Part shown: positions 1-7,677 of the stretch, piece after piece | How positions within the stretch are numbered: position 1 is the stretch's first letter | Layout: each line of letters opens with the position of its first letter | Source of the DNA: JAITVB01 sp031553805 | Lineage (GTDB): Bacteria; Bacteroidota; Bacteroidia; Bacteroidales; Rikenellaceae | Assembly (NCBI GenBank): GCA_031553805.1 | Contig: JAVBLC010000002.1 | Coordinates: 1 to 64,000 of the forward strand | Length of the DNA: 64,000 nucleotides | Direction: 5' to 3' | Made by a program: the position numbers and the translations under genes | The notes under the pieces: generated by a model | What the model saw: only the letters and a program-made list of their open reading frames with translations | Databases searched by the model: none | Told to the model about the DNA's origin: nothing

Positions 1-1
1 C

Positions 2-601
2 TACAAATTGTTGGCCGAGGAAATCGGAGCCGAGGCCCATATCACCCTGGCCCCGCAACACCTCTTTATCCGGCATTCCGACGAAATGGATCCCAACAAA
101 TGGGTCAATGTCGAACTAACCACCCAATCGCTTTCCCGTGAAGTGTTTTATATCGAACATTTCGGGATCACAGACAACGCCATCCGCAATAAGGTGTATA
201 TGTATCCCCTCTCGGATCGGGAAACGGTCGCCTTTCTGCTTACCGAGATGGCTTCTTACTATCGCCAGAAATTCAATGACTGCGACGACCTGATGTGGCT
301 GTGCGCCGACAAATCGCTGGAATATTATCCGCAGAACATTGGGGCCCTGATGCAAAAATCCGACGTCCTGAATTGGCACCTGATGGCATACCTCGACGAC
401 AACGGGGGCGAGATGGACGACTTTGCGGCGATGCTCAACCGGCAATGGCAGGGGTTCTATGAGCGGATCAACGAGTTGGGTTGGGCCGAGATGTCGGATG
501 AGGTCTATCGGGGGTTGCTTCAAGGGGTCGAAGAAAGCATGAAGAAGCAGGGTTTCGATGAGGCAGCCATTCAGGCTGAAACGGAGCGGGTCAATAAATA
601 A
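2..601 (+). CDS. Transglutaminase-like/TPR hypothetical protein, C-terminal part (cut by window edge)
   Basis: The reading frame is open to the left edge, so the true start lies outside the window; the TTG at 8 is not a convincing start. The visible part of about 199 residues has a hydrophilic segment resembling the end of a SirB1/transglutaminase-like core (APQHLFIRHSDE, then a WVNVELT strand) followed by helical, TPR-like sequence (ALMQKSDVLNWHLMAYL). No signal peptide or membrane segment is visible. The family call rests on general resemblance only; function is unknown. It ends 35 bp before the first RHS gene and runs the same way. Confidence 0.5.
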   Translation, partial: YKLLAEEIGAEAHITLAPQHLFIRHSDEMDPNKWVNVELTTQSLSREVFYIEHFGITDNAIRNKVYMYPLSDRETVAFLLTEMASYYRQKFNDCDDLMWLCADKSLEYYPQNIGALMQKSDVLNWHLMAYLDDNGGEMDDFAAMLNRQWQGFYERINELGWAEMSDEVYRGLLQGVEESMKKQGFDEAAIQAETERVNK

Positions 602-636
602 AAAACTACGAACTCAAATCCTAAATACACTATGTT

Positions 637-1650
637 ATGAAAACGAAATCGATCTTTACGTTGTTGGCGGCTGTATTGGCCGGCACAATTTCTTTTGCTC
701 AAAAGGCACAAAATCCGAATCCTTATGCTATCTTTGGTGGGAGTCCGTATGTGATCGGAGCGGAATCCGGGCAGGAGCAGGCAAAAGCCTTCGTCATTGA
801 GAATCTGGCTGAAGGTTCTGAAGTCGTCCGACTGGAGCACAATCCGCAGACGGGGCTTGTTAAGTTCTTTGATGCAACAAATAATCTGATTGCTGAAAGG
901 CTGGTCACCCCCGGCGAACGGGCCTGGCCCACGCCCGATCCCAAAGCCGAAAAGTATTATTCGATTAGTCCGTATGCTTATGCGCTAAATAATCCGGTAA
1001 GGTATATTGACCCCAATGGACAGGATGTATGGGAGGTAGACCCTGATGGGAATATCACTCAACGGATAAAAGACAAAACTCAGGATGCTTTTTTTATGGT
1101 TGATGCCAATGGACAAAGAATGGAAGGAGATCAATACTCGATTTCATTTGCCTATGGGACAGTCCGAAATGTGATGGAAAGAAGTGTAGTTGATCCTAGC
1201 GGAACAGCACATAACTTTACAATGTTTGATATTGCAGGCGATGGAAATGCTCAACAATTATTTGAAATAATGTCAAATAACCCGAATAGCGTTGAATGGA
1301 GCCATTCCAAGGTAGGGGCTGAGGGTTCTGGGCGAAATATTGTGGGGACTTCCCACCTTGTTGGAGGCGATGGGACAGGTTCATATTTGGAAAACCAAGG
1401 ATATACTATCAGAGAACATACCCATAGTCACCCGTATAGTCGGAATCCATCTGGTGCAGATATGCGCTATGCAAGTCCGGGCATAAATAATTATATTTAT
1501 TATAACAATGGCTATGCTGAACCCCAATATATGAGATATGATAGCAATGGATTGATTTTTCACGGCACAACCACATATAATAATGGAGCCGCAACTGTTG
1601 ACTTTCACGCAAAACAAAGAATGACCCCATGGCAAAGAAGACACCCATAG
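637..1650 (+). CDS. Secreted mini-RHS protein with JAB/JAMM-like C-terminal tip
   Basis: 337 residues. A signal peptide (residues 1-21, ending SFA-Q) is followed by about 90 residues leading to the RHS-core hallmark YSISPYAYALNNPVRYIDPNG (about 107-127), where RHS proteins switch from conserved core to variable toxin tip. The tip contains EHTHSHP...PSGAD (H261, H263, H265, S272, D275), close to the JAMM metallopeptidase motif and to JAB-like toxin tips, though the spacing is one residue off the classical motif. The thousand-residue YD-repeat shell of normal Rhs proteins is absent, so this is a very short carrier. The next gene overlaps its 3' end by 22 bp, as expected for a toxin-immunity pair. 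Effector activity is inferred. Confidence 0.7.
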   Translation: MKTKSIFTLLAAVLAGTISFAQKAQNPNPYAIFGGSPYVIGAESGQEQAKAFVIENLAEGSEVVRLEHNPQTGLVKFFDATNNLIAERLVTPGERAWPTPDPKAEKYYSISPYAYALNNPVRYIDPNGQDVWEVDPDGNITQRIKDKTQDAFFMVDANGQRMEGDQYSISFAYGTVRNVMERSVVDPSGTAHNFTMFDIAGDGNAQQLFEIMSNNPNSVEWSHSKVGAEGSGRNIVGTSHLVGGDGTGSYLENQGYTIREHTHSHPYSRNPSGADMRYASPGINNYIYYNNGYAEPQYMRYDSNGLIFHGTTTYNNGAATVDFHAKQRMTPWQRRHP

Positions 1651-2165
1651 TCGCACTAGTCCTTGTGTTACTACTGCCAATCGTACAAAACAAGGGCTGG
1701 GCGAACACCAGAAGAGATTCAACTTATTTATCTATATACGAGCCCACTGAGGCTGGTTATGAGGTGCTGAACGAAGTGCTAAATAGCAAACATCAATGGT
1801 TGGGCGATCAGGGGACTTATATCGTGTACCGGGTCCCTCGACAGGATGACGTTCTGAAAATTATGTTTGACGATACTAAAAGAGGCTTCTTTCTAAATAA
1901 GTATGATTCCAAGCCTGGGCGCTATTATGGATGTATTATCTATAAGAATCAATTATTTATGCTGGAAAGCTCAGCCAAACAGTTTGGTAGCCTACTTTTT
2001 TATGAAACTAATTCCAGAAAAGGGTTTATAAAAAACAATCAAATTATTATTGTGACCAATGATAGGGTGGTTATTTGGAATTTTGCATTAATCGATGGGA
2101 AATTTGAAAATGCAGGAATGGATCCACCAAGTATGATCTTCGATCTTGACACAACTGATTTTTAG
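1629..2165 (+). CDS. Secreted hypothetical protein, candidate immunity protein for the JAB-tip RHS
   Basis: 178 residues with a hydrophobic N-terminal segment (about 7-20, VALVLVLLLPIV) that looks like a signal peptide, so the protein should act outside the cytoplasm. No family was recognised. The ATG lies 22 bp inside the end of the upstream RHS gene, so the two are translationally coupled, and a strong terminator follows directly. Position and size suit an immunity protein, but this is context only. The rest of the protein is rich in beta-strand-like, polar sequence with no obvious motif. Confidence 0.55.
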   Translation: MAKKTPIVALVLVLLLPIVQNKGWANTRRDSTYLSIYEPTEAGYEVLNEVLNSKHQWLGDQGTYIVYRVPRQDDVLKIMFDDTKRGFFLNKYDSKPGRYYGCIIYKNQLFMLESSAKQFGSLLFYETNSRKGFIKNNQIIIVTNDRVVIWNFALIDGKFENAGMDPPSMIFDLDTTDF

Positions 2166-2174
2166 TATTCTTTA

Positions 2175-2207
2175 CTCCCTCGCCTCTTTTCGGCGGGGGA
2201 GATTTTT
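2175..2207 (+). terminator. Intrinsic terminator closing cassette 1
   Basis: CTCCCTCGCC pairs with GGCGGGGGAG (10 bp, one G-U) around a TCTTTTC loop, followed by TTTTT. It starts 10 bp after the stop of the immunity candidate. The homology to the second RHS carrier begins at 2211, immediately after the T-run. Confidence 0.8.
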
Positions 2208-2216
2208 AGTTTTACG

Positions 2217-3194
2217 TTGTTGGCGGCTGTATTGGCCGGCACAATTTCTTTTGCTCAAAAGGCACAAAATCCGAATCCTTATGCTATCTTTGGTGGGAGT
2301 CCTTATGTGATCGGAACGGATTCCGGGCAGGAACAGGCAAAAACCTTCGTTATCGGGAATCTGGCCGAAGGTTCCGAAGTTGCCTGGCTGGAGCACAATC
2401 CGCAGACGGGGCTCGTGAAGTTCTTTGATGCGGCAAACAAGCTGATCGGCGAAAGGCTGGTCGCTCCCGGCGAACGAGCCTGGCCTACTATGGACCGTTA
2501 TGCGGAAAAGTATTATTCGATTTCTCCGTATGCTTATGCGCTAAATAATCCGGTCAGATACATTGACCCTACTGGTGACACCGTAGTATTATCCGGTTCT
2601 CAACAAGCAGCAGCATTTCAACAATTACAGGATCGCCTAGGAGGGCAATTAAATATGTCGATGGCCTCTAATGGGACTATTATTGCAAGTCCAATTGAAG
2701 GAGTAAAGCAATCCCGAGATGCGAGACAGGCTATGAAAGCGTTTAGTAGCACTAGTGTCACGGTAAATATGGTTGCTGAAAACACTAAGGAAACACCTAC
2801 AGGAGGTGTGTACATTGGGGGAGCTTTTATGGGAAATACTGTAAATGCAGATGGGACTGTAGTCGCCAACCAACTTATTAATCCTCAGGTTTTGGATGCA
2901 ATGAGTAACGCTTATGGGAAACCAGGACAAGGAGTGCTTCACGAAATGACAGAAGCTTATCAAGGTGGAATAATTTCACAGCGAACCGGGATATCGTCAC
3001 CAATGTCAAATCAACCTGGAAGTGTATATCCGCAAGCGCATAATCTTGCTATCCCTCAGCCTGGCATTATAACAGAAACTTATTATGATAGGCTTGGCAA
3101 TGAAGTTAACACCTTAGGGCCGTCTGTTACGAGAGCAACATACACCGCTTACCCAAGACGACAACAACCTGTAATAATAATGACATTCCCTTAA
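2217..3194 (+). CDS. Second mini-RHS copy, start lost; HExxE-type tip (orphan or silent cassette)
   Basis: The first 120 or so codons closely repeat the carrier of the 637 gene (DNA similarity from 655-1020 to 2211-2577), then diverge exactly after the YIDPTG junction. The ATG and first residues of the signal peptide are missing. The frame is open upstream to the stop of the previous gene but contains no ATG, only ATT 2202 and TTG 2217, and a terminator lies directly in front. The new tip contains HEMTEAY (H242, E243, E246) followed by AHNLAI, suggesting a zinc-metallopeptidase-like domain. The coordinates use the TTG but translation from here is doubtful. It looks like a displaced tip that could be recombined onto the first carrier. 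Confidence 0.65.
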   Translation: MLAAVLAGTISFAQKAQNPNPYAIFGGSPYVIGTDSGQEQAKTFVIGNLAEGSEVAWLEHNPQTGLVKFFDAANKLIGERLVAPGERAWPTMDRYAEKYYSISPYAYALNNPVRYIDPTGDTVVLSGSQQAAAFQQLQDRLGGQLNMSMASNGTIIASPIEGVKQSRDARQAMKAFSSTSVTVNMVAENTKETPTGGVYIGGAFMGNTVNADGTVVANQLINPQVLDAMSNAYGKPGQGVLHEMTEAYQGGIISQRTGISSPMSNQPGSVYPQAHNLAIPQPGIITETYYDRLGNEVNTLGPSVTRATYTAYPRRQQPVIIMTFP

Positions 3195-3637
3195 TGTGGT
3201 TTAAAATGGAAAAGTTAGTCCTCTTCGTATTTTTCTTGCTCATTATTTCTTGTGCCACCACAAAAAATATGGCACAAATCGGAAATGATGAGCCTATTCA
3301 AGTAACGATACAACGAATTCAGAATGTCGATGACGTTTTGTATCTATACGGGACATTTAACAATAGAAAAATACGGATCGCCACTACGCCTCAAGACAGT
3401 CTAGAAAAAAACAAATCATATGATTTAAAACTGACATCTCTATTAGAATTGTCAATTCAGTATAATGCCATTCCAATAAATTATCTCCATATAGATTTGT
3501 CTGATTATGCAATTTCAATAAATGATTCTACAACTCTCAAGCTCGAACATAAAGGGTATAAAGATTTATATTTAACGGAAAAAATGGCTAGTGTAGTTGT
3601 AAATGTTTTGAATGATATTCCTCTATTGAAAAAATAA
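3194..3637 (+). CDS. Lipoprotein, candidate immunity protein for the HExxE-tip RHS
   Basis: 147 residues. The ATG at 3194 overlaps the upstream stop by one base (TAATG); an internal ATG at 3206 gives a more typical signal sequence. The sequence FFLLIISC is a lipobox, so the mature protein should be a lipid-anchored periplasmic or outer membrane protein. No family recognised. Directly downstream of a toxin-like tip and closed by its own terminator, it fits an immunity role by context only. Confidence 0.55.
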   Translation: MWFKMEKLVLFVFFLLIISCATTKNMAQIGNDEPIQVTIQRIQNVDDVLYLYGTFNNRKIRIATTPQDSLEKNKSYDLKLTSLLELSIQYNAIPINYLHIDLSDYAISINDSTTLKLEHKGYKDLYLTEKMASVVVNVLNDIPLLKK

Positions 3638-3645
3638 TTCCATGT

Positions 3646-3680
3646 CTCCCTCGTTCAACTTTTGGCGAGGGAGATTTTTT
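3646..3680 (+). terminator. Intrinsic terminator closing cassette 2
   Basis: CTCCCTCG pairs perfectly with CGAGGGAG (8 bp) around a 12-base loop, followed by ATTTTTT. The stem sequence is nearly the same as that of the terminator at 2175, so the two cassette ends are repeats of each other. Confidence 0.8.
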
Positions 3681-3702
3681 GTTCTCAGATACGCCCTAGA
3701 AG

Positions 3703-4182
3703 ATGACAAAGAAACTATTATGCACCCTTTTAGGAGTCATAAGTTGGACGTTGGGTAATTCCCAATTACGACAACTTAATGATGTGCCCCTATACGCCGA
3801 ATCAGGAATAAACCAAGAAAGGGGGCTGGCTCGGTTTTATGAGCCTGAGATTAAAGACAGTCTAAAAGTATGGGTCAAAGTCGATATATTTTTCAAGAAT
3901 GTACTCGGCGAAAATGTAAAACCTGAGGTGAAATCTACAGCAGTCATCGAATATATTGCCAAACCTTTCACATCCAAATACCCAGAATCGGCATTCACCC
4001 TAACAGCGGGACAATGCTTGTGCAAACAGCCTTGGGAGTTTGGTTTTTGGAAACGCTACACCCCATATATTACTGATTGGTATCAGAAAGTGCCTTATGA
4101 AAAAATAAATCTCAAACCTTATTATGGTTTGGACAAACTCTCATTCACCGGGGTCTTTGTTATAACGCCAATCGACAAATAG
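3703..4182 (+). CDS. Secreted hypothetical protein (orphan immunity candidate)
   Basis: 159 residues with a signal peptide (MTKKLLCTLLGVISWTLGNSQ). The mature part has a pair of cysteines (QCLCKQPW) and is rich in aromatic residues near the C-terminus (YTPYITDWYQKVPYEKINLKPYYG). No family recognised. It stands alone between two copies of the same terminator type that close the two RHS cassettes, with no toxin-like gene before it. That pattern is common for left-over immunity genes in polymorphic toxin loci, but no direct evidence links it to a toxin. Confidence 0.5.
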   Translation: MTKKLLCTLLGVISWTLGNSQLRQLNDVPLYAESGINQERGLARFYEPEIKDSLKVWVKVDIFFKNVLGENVKPEVKSTAVIEYIAKPFTSKYPESAFTLTAGQCLCKQPWEFGFWKRYTPYITDWYQKVPYEKINLKPYYGLDKLSFTGVFVITPIDK

Positions 4183-4204
4183 CCTTGAACTATCCTTACG
4201 CAAA

Positions 4205-4246
4205 AACTCCCCCTGCCACTTTTCAGCGGGAGAGTTTTTGTTTTTT
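4205..4246 (+). terminator. Intrinsic terminator after the orphan secreted gene
   Basis: CTCCCCCTG and CAGCGGGAG form a stem with one internal mismatch, followed by AGTTTTTGTTTTTT. It resembles the terminators at 2175 and 3646 in its CTCCC/GGGAG stem. Confidence 0.65.
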
Positions 4247-4298
4247 CTTATTAATCTTTCAGTAGTGAAACCTCAACTGCCGAAAGGTCAGTTCTGTT

Positions 4299-4341
4299 AT
4301 TGGGTAGTTTTATCCTAAAATATTTACCCAATAAACTACCC
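4299..4341. promoter_or_regulatory. Nested inverted repeats upstream of fic (possible operator)
   Basis: GGGTAGTTT (4302-4310) is matched by its exact complement AAACTACCC (4333-4341), and the overlapping ATTGGGTA (4299-4306) by TACCCAAT (4325-4332). Symmetry of this kind 17 to 60 bp before a promoter box suggests a repressor site. The Fic protein's own winged-helix C-terminus is a candidate binder. This is inference. Confidence 0.4.
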
Positions 4342-4357
4342 TAATCAAAAACATTAC

Positions 4358-4365
4358 TATCTTTG
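4358..4365 (+). promoter_or_regulatory. Bacteroidetes -7 box of fic
   Basis: TATCTTTG matches TAnnTTTG. The fic ATG starts only 4 bp later, so the mRNA would be leaderless or nearly so. No good -33 TTTG lies at the usual distance. Confidence 0.5.
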
Positions 4366-4369
4366 TTAT

Positions 4370-5302
4370 ATGTCTTACATTCCGCCATATAAGATAACTC
4401 CCAAAATAATCGACCTCGTTTCTAAGATAAGCGAAGCCGTAGGCAGTTTCAGTGCACAAGAGGAGCTGCGGCTACACCGGATAAACCGTATAAAAACTAT
4501 ACAGGGGTCTCTTGCCATTGAGGGCAATACGCTAACAACCGACCAGATTACGGCCATTTTAGACGGCAAGCCGGTTATAGCTCCGATTAATGAGGTACAG
4601 GAGATACGTAACGCGATTAAAGCCTACGAGCTACTTGATGAGCTAACCCCTAATAATATAGACGACCTGTTGAGAGCGCATTTAACGATGGAAGCAGGCC
4701 TTATAGACGATGCTGGGCGTTTTCGTCAAGGGGGCGTTGGTGTTGCTTCCGGCGAAGAGATTATACATTACGCGCCGCCGGCTGAGCGCGTCCCGCAGTT
4801 AATGAGGGATTTGTTCGATTGGCTTAAAGATACAGAAGAACATCCACTTATTAAAAGTTGTGTATTTCATTACGAGTTTGAGTTTATACACCCGTTCTCA
4901 GACGGGAACGGGCGTACAGGCAGGCTGTGGCAAACGCTTATTCTTGCCAACTGGCGGCCTGTTTTCAAAAACCTGCCTATTGAAAACATCGTCTACAAAT
5001 ATCGCAAGGAATATTACCGCTCTATTGCTATTAGTGGAGGGGCTGATGGCTGTACGCCGTTCATCGAGTTTATTCTTGGCGTTATAGACGAAACGTTGGC
5101 GATAGAGAACCGTTCGCCCCGTACAACACGCGATAAGATAATAGAACAGATGCGAGCCAATCCCAAAATCACACGCAACGAGTTGGCCGTAATATTGGGG
5201 CTAACCCCCGATGGCGTTAAATACCATCTGCAAAAGATGACGGGGGACGGCATTATTACTCGTCAAGGTTCTGCGCGAAGTGGGTATTGGAAAGTAGTGT
5301 GA
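4370..5302 (+). CDS. Fic family protein (AMP transferase-like) with C-terminal winged helix
   Basis: 310 residues. The Fic active-site motif HPFSDGNGRTGRL is intact at 174-186, with catalytic His174 and the phosphate-binding Arg. An inhibitory-helix motif S-x-x-x-E-G-N is seen at 47-53 (Glu51), placing it with Fic proteins whose own N-terminal helix blocks the active site. The last 65 or so residues (KITRNELAVILGLTPDGVKYHLQKM) form a winged helix-turn-helix, typical of Fic proteins that may regulate their own gene. Such enzymes usually transfer AMP to Ser/Thr/Tyr of a target; the target here is unknown. No antitoxin gene is adjacent, in line with a built-in inhibitor. Confidence 0.9.
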   Translation: MSYIPPYKITPKIIDLVSKISEAVGSFSAQEELRLHRINRIKTIQGSLAIEGNTLTTDQITAILDGKPVIAPINEVQEIRNAIKAYELLDELTPNNIDDLLRAHLTMEAGLIDDAGRFRQGGVGVASGEEIIHYAPPAERVPQLMRDLFDWLKDTEEHPLIKSCVFHYEFEFIHPFSDGNGRTGRLWQTLILANWRPVFKNLPIENIVYKYRKEYYRSIAISGGADGCTPFIEFILGVIDETLAIENRSPRTTRDKIIEQMRANPKITRNELAVILGLTPDGVKYHLQKMTGDGIITRQGSARSGYWKVV

Positions 5303-5353
5303 TGTACTGAAATGTGTCTAAATGTTGTTACAACCTATCATGGAAATCTCTCG

Positions 5354-5383
5354 TTGGGGAGGTCTTCATTTTTAATATCTTTG
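5354..5383 (+). promoter_or_regulatory. Promoter of the two-gene membrane operon
   Basis: TTG (5354-5356), 19 bp spacer, TATCTTTG (5376-5383), a good match to the Bacteroidetes -33/-7 pattern. The next ATG is 29 bp downstream. Confidence 0.6.
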
Positions 5384-5411
5384 TGAAATAAAACTATTAC
5401 ATAATATAGTA

Positions 5412-6149
5412 ATGAAGAAACTAAGTATATTTCTCACTCTTGCAGGCGTGATAATCGCCGGTATTACTCTCTACTACCAAGTTATTCGAAAGCAAAATAA
5501 CATCATAGAGATCGCGACAATTGACAAAGCGCAGTTAGCAATACCTCCTAATGTTGATGGCTTGTCTGTTGAGTATAGATGGTATAATGACAGTATCCCG
5601 TTGCAAAATTTGTGGAGAGTTAAATACATTATACGTAACACTGGTGACATTAACATTATAGGAGAAGGCGCAAAGTCTATTCTCGTAAATCCCTACCTGC
5701 CATTTTCATTTAATAGCGATTGTAAAATATTAAAAGTAGAGCTTGTCAATGAAAATAATGGTGCGATAATTCAAGATACGTGTTTGTTTTTTAAGCAATG
5801 GAAACCAAATGAGTTTATTGAACTTATTGCCTATCTAGAGTGTTACAATGGAGAACCAATATTAACGATTGACAATAGAGATATTTATGATTCAGAAATA
5901 AAGTATTCTCAGTTTATACCTAATTCAAAAAAAATAGAGATCAATAAAAGGCTGATTGACTATTTCACCAAAGGGTGGGCGTCTACGCTTAAGTGGATTA
6001 CTGTAACCACAATGGGTATTTTGTTCATTTTGACCTTGATAGGAATAAAAGAACAGGTAAAGATTGTCACTACAAACAAAGCGGTAACGATTGTCGCTTT
6101 TGCATTATTAATGGCGTTACTATTTTTGCCGTTGCTTTGGATTTTCTAG
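5412..6149 (+). CDS. Membrane protein of unknown function with three predicted membrane segments
   Basis: 245 residues. One N-terminal membrane segment (about 4-22), a central soluble region of about 150 residues (probably extracytoplasmic, two cysteines), and two C-terminal membrane helices (about 195-212 and 223-244, ending in a run of Leu/Phe). No family recognised. Base composition is much lower in GC than the genes after 7200. The stop is 54 bp before the next membrane gene on the same strand, so the two probably form one operon with its own promoter. The setting beside Fic and RHS genes suggests an accessory or conflict-related function, but there is no direct evidence. Confidence 0.6.
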   Translation: MKKLSIFLTLAGVIIAGITLYYQVIRKQNNIIEIATIDKAQLAIPPNVDGLSVEYRWYNDSIPLQNLWRVKYIIRNTGDINIIGEGAKSILVNPYLPFSFNSDCKILKVELVNENNGAIIQDTCLFFKQWKPNEFIELIAYLECYNGEPILTIDNRDIYDSEIKYSQFIPNSKKIEINKRLIDYFTKGWASTLKWITVTTMGILFILTLIGIKEQVKIVTTNKAVTIVAFALLMALLFLPLLWIF

Positions 6150-6203
6150 TTTTATGGATTTGTTTAGCACTATTTATCAAGCATTAATTGAATTGAAACA
6201 GAT

Positions 6204-6884
6204 ATGACAACTAATTTCACGTTGAGAGACTTTTTTGTTTTTGTGCTTACAGGATGCGTCTTTGTGATAACTATGTTAATAGTGTTTCATAAAGAACTTT
6301 TAGACTTCCTGCAAAGAAACGCTTACTTGAAAGATTTCTCTTGGGGTTGGCTATTGCTAATAATTCCCGGTATTTATTTGATAGGTCATATATTTGGGAC
6401 GTTAAGTTTTTTGTTACTGCAGATATATCAGCGGCTTGATAGATTATTTAAAGGGAAAAAACAAGCAGAGGGCAAAGAATTGTCTATGTCAAAGCCTAAA
6501 TATAAGTTATTAATGATGATACAATGCTTGCTCTATAGGCAACGAGTAGTATATAGAGCAATTCAATATACAAAGAATAATGAAGAAAACAAATACTTCA
6601 ACGATTTAGAGGAATTTTGGACAATTTGCGCCGTTTTACAAGTTAAGGGAAATTATGCTCCTGCAGAATATTGGAATTATTTGAACGAATTCTTTAATTC
6701 GATAAATCTGGTTTTTTTCATTTCAGGTATTATCTCTATCATAGTTGGGCATTGGATAATAGGGATTATATGTTTCATTCTGGCTTTTGTCGCTTTTTAT
6801 AGAGCACAATTATATGCAAAGCATTTTGTGCAGACTGTTGTGAGAACAATGAAAGCTATGGATAGAATAGCAGAAAAGGCTTAA
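6204..6884 (+). CDS. Membrane protein of unknown function with four predicted membrane segments
   Basis: 226 residues. Hydrophobic segments lie at about 8-28, 45-70, 168-187 and 188-205. Between the second and third is a charged cytoplasmic-looking domain of about 95 residues (RLFKGKKQAEGKELSMSKPKYK onward). The C-terminus is short and basic. No family recognised. It shares the low GC content and, by spacing, the transcript of the 5412 gene. No clear terminator follows; a weak GAGGATA/TATCCTC inverted repeat with T-run lies at about 6897-6972. Confidence 0.6.
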   Translation: MTTNFTLRDFFVFVLTGCVFVITMLIVFHKELLDFLQRNAYLKDFSWGWLLLIIPGIYLIGHIFGTLSFLLLQIYQRLDRLFKGKKQAEGKELSMSKPKYKLLMMIQCLLYRQRVVYRAIQYTKNNEENKYFNDLEEFWTICAVLQVKGNYAPAEYWNYLNEFFNSINLVFFISGIISIIVGHWIIGIICFILAFVAFYRAQLYAKHFVQTVVRTMKAMDRIAEKA

Positions 6885-7201
6885 TTACCCAAACGGAGGA
6901 TAAAAGTATCCCAATTGTTTAATGCCCAGAGATGAGATGAGATGAGTTAAGACAATACTATCCTCTATTTTTTGAATTAATTCCATAAAACCATAAATTT
7001 TGTCTCTTATTTGTACCTTGTATGTATTAAGTTACTGTTATATATAGTTATACATTTTCTGTATCGGGAAGTGGGTATATGGCACAACGATCCGAAACGG
7101 GCGGGCCGCTGGATGTGATGTTCCGGGTGCGAAAACCTGCATAACTGCTTTGCCCACGGCCTGTGCCGACGGGTGATCGTTGCCGGATCCTCATCCGAAA
7201 A
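6885..7201. other. Intergenic stretch with a short GATGA tandem repeat
   Basis: 317 bp between convergent genes. It contains three tandem GATGA units (6931-6945) and an AT-rich part up to about 7060. From about 7065 the composition changes abruptly to GC-rich, marking the end of the AT-rich accessory region. No gene could be supported in either part. Confidence 0.4.
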
Positions 7202-7561
7202 TTATTTAATCCGTTCCTCGAAAAAATCCTGCAACACGAGTGCATGGTTTTCGGCGGTGTTCCGGGATGCGTAGAGCAGTGTCACGGTTGGCTGCCCGTT
7301 GATCCTTTCCAGAAAATCACCGGTGGCCGGAGAGTGTGCTAATTCTTCGAGATATTTCCTGCGAAATTCCGGCCATCGATCCCCGGGCTGTGCATGAAAC
7401 CACCTCCTTAGTGGAGTCGAGGGCGCGATCTCCTTTGCCCAGAGGTCGTAACGCAGCCCTTCCTTGCGGATGCCCCTCGGCCACAGCCTGTCGACCAATA
7501 CCCGGTAACCGTCTGCTGCCTCGGCGTGTTCGTAAACCCGCTTGATTTTTATTCTTGCCAT
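7202..7561 (-). CDS. DUF488 family protein (YeaO-like)
   Basis: 119 residues when started at the ATG at 7561 (MARIKIKRVYEHA); the longer frame to 7594 lacks family similarity at its start. The sequence YRVLVDRLWPRGIRKEGLRYDLWAKEIAPSTPLRRWF is typical of the DUF488/YeaO family, and the C-terminal LLYASRNTAENHALVL is also conserved. Members are small cytoplasmic proteins of unsettled function. It is transcribed divergently from the cation efflux gene, with starts about 115 bp apart. Confidence 0.85.
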   Translation of the reverse strand: MARIKIKRVYEHAEAADGYRVLVDRLWPRGIRKEGLRYDLWAKEIAPSTPLRRWFHAQPGDRWPEFRRKYLEELAHSPATGDFLERINGQPTVTLLYASRNTAENHALVLQDFFEERIK

Positions 7562-7677
7562 ATCATCTTTAGGGTATGGCGCGGCAAAAACCATACCCGC
7601 TCGGCCGTATAAAAACTACCCTTGCCACCGTATTTTTCGAAAATCATTCCGTATCTTGCCAATCAATTGCATTAACG

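Noticed and set aside
6925..6950. GATGA tandem units as a possible CRISPR or satellite
   Set aside because: Only three 5-bp units; no spacers, no cas genes.
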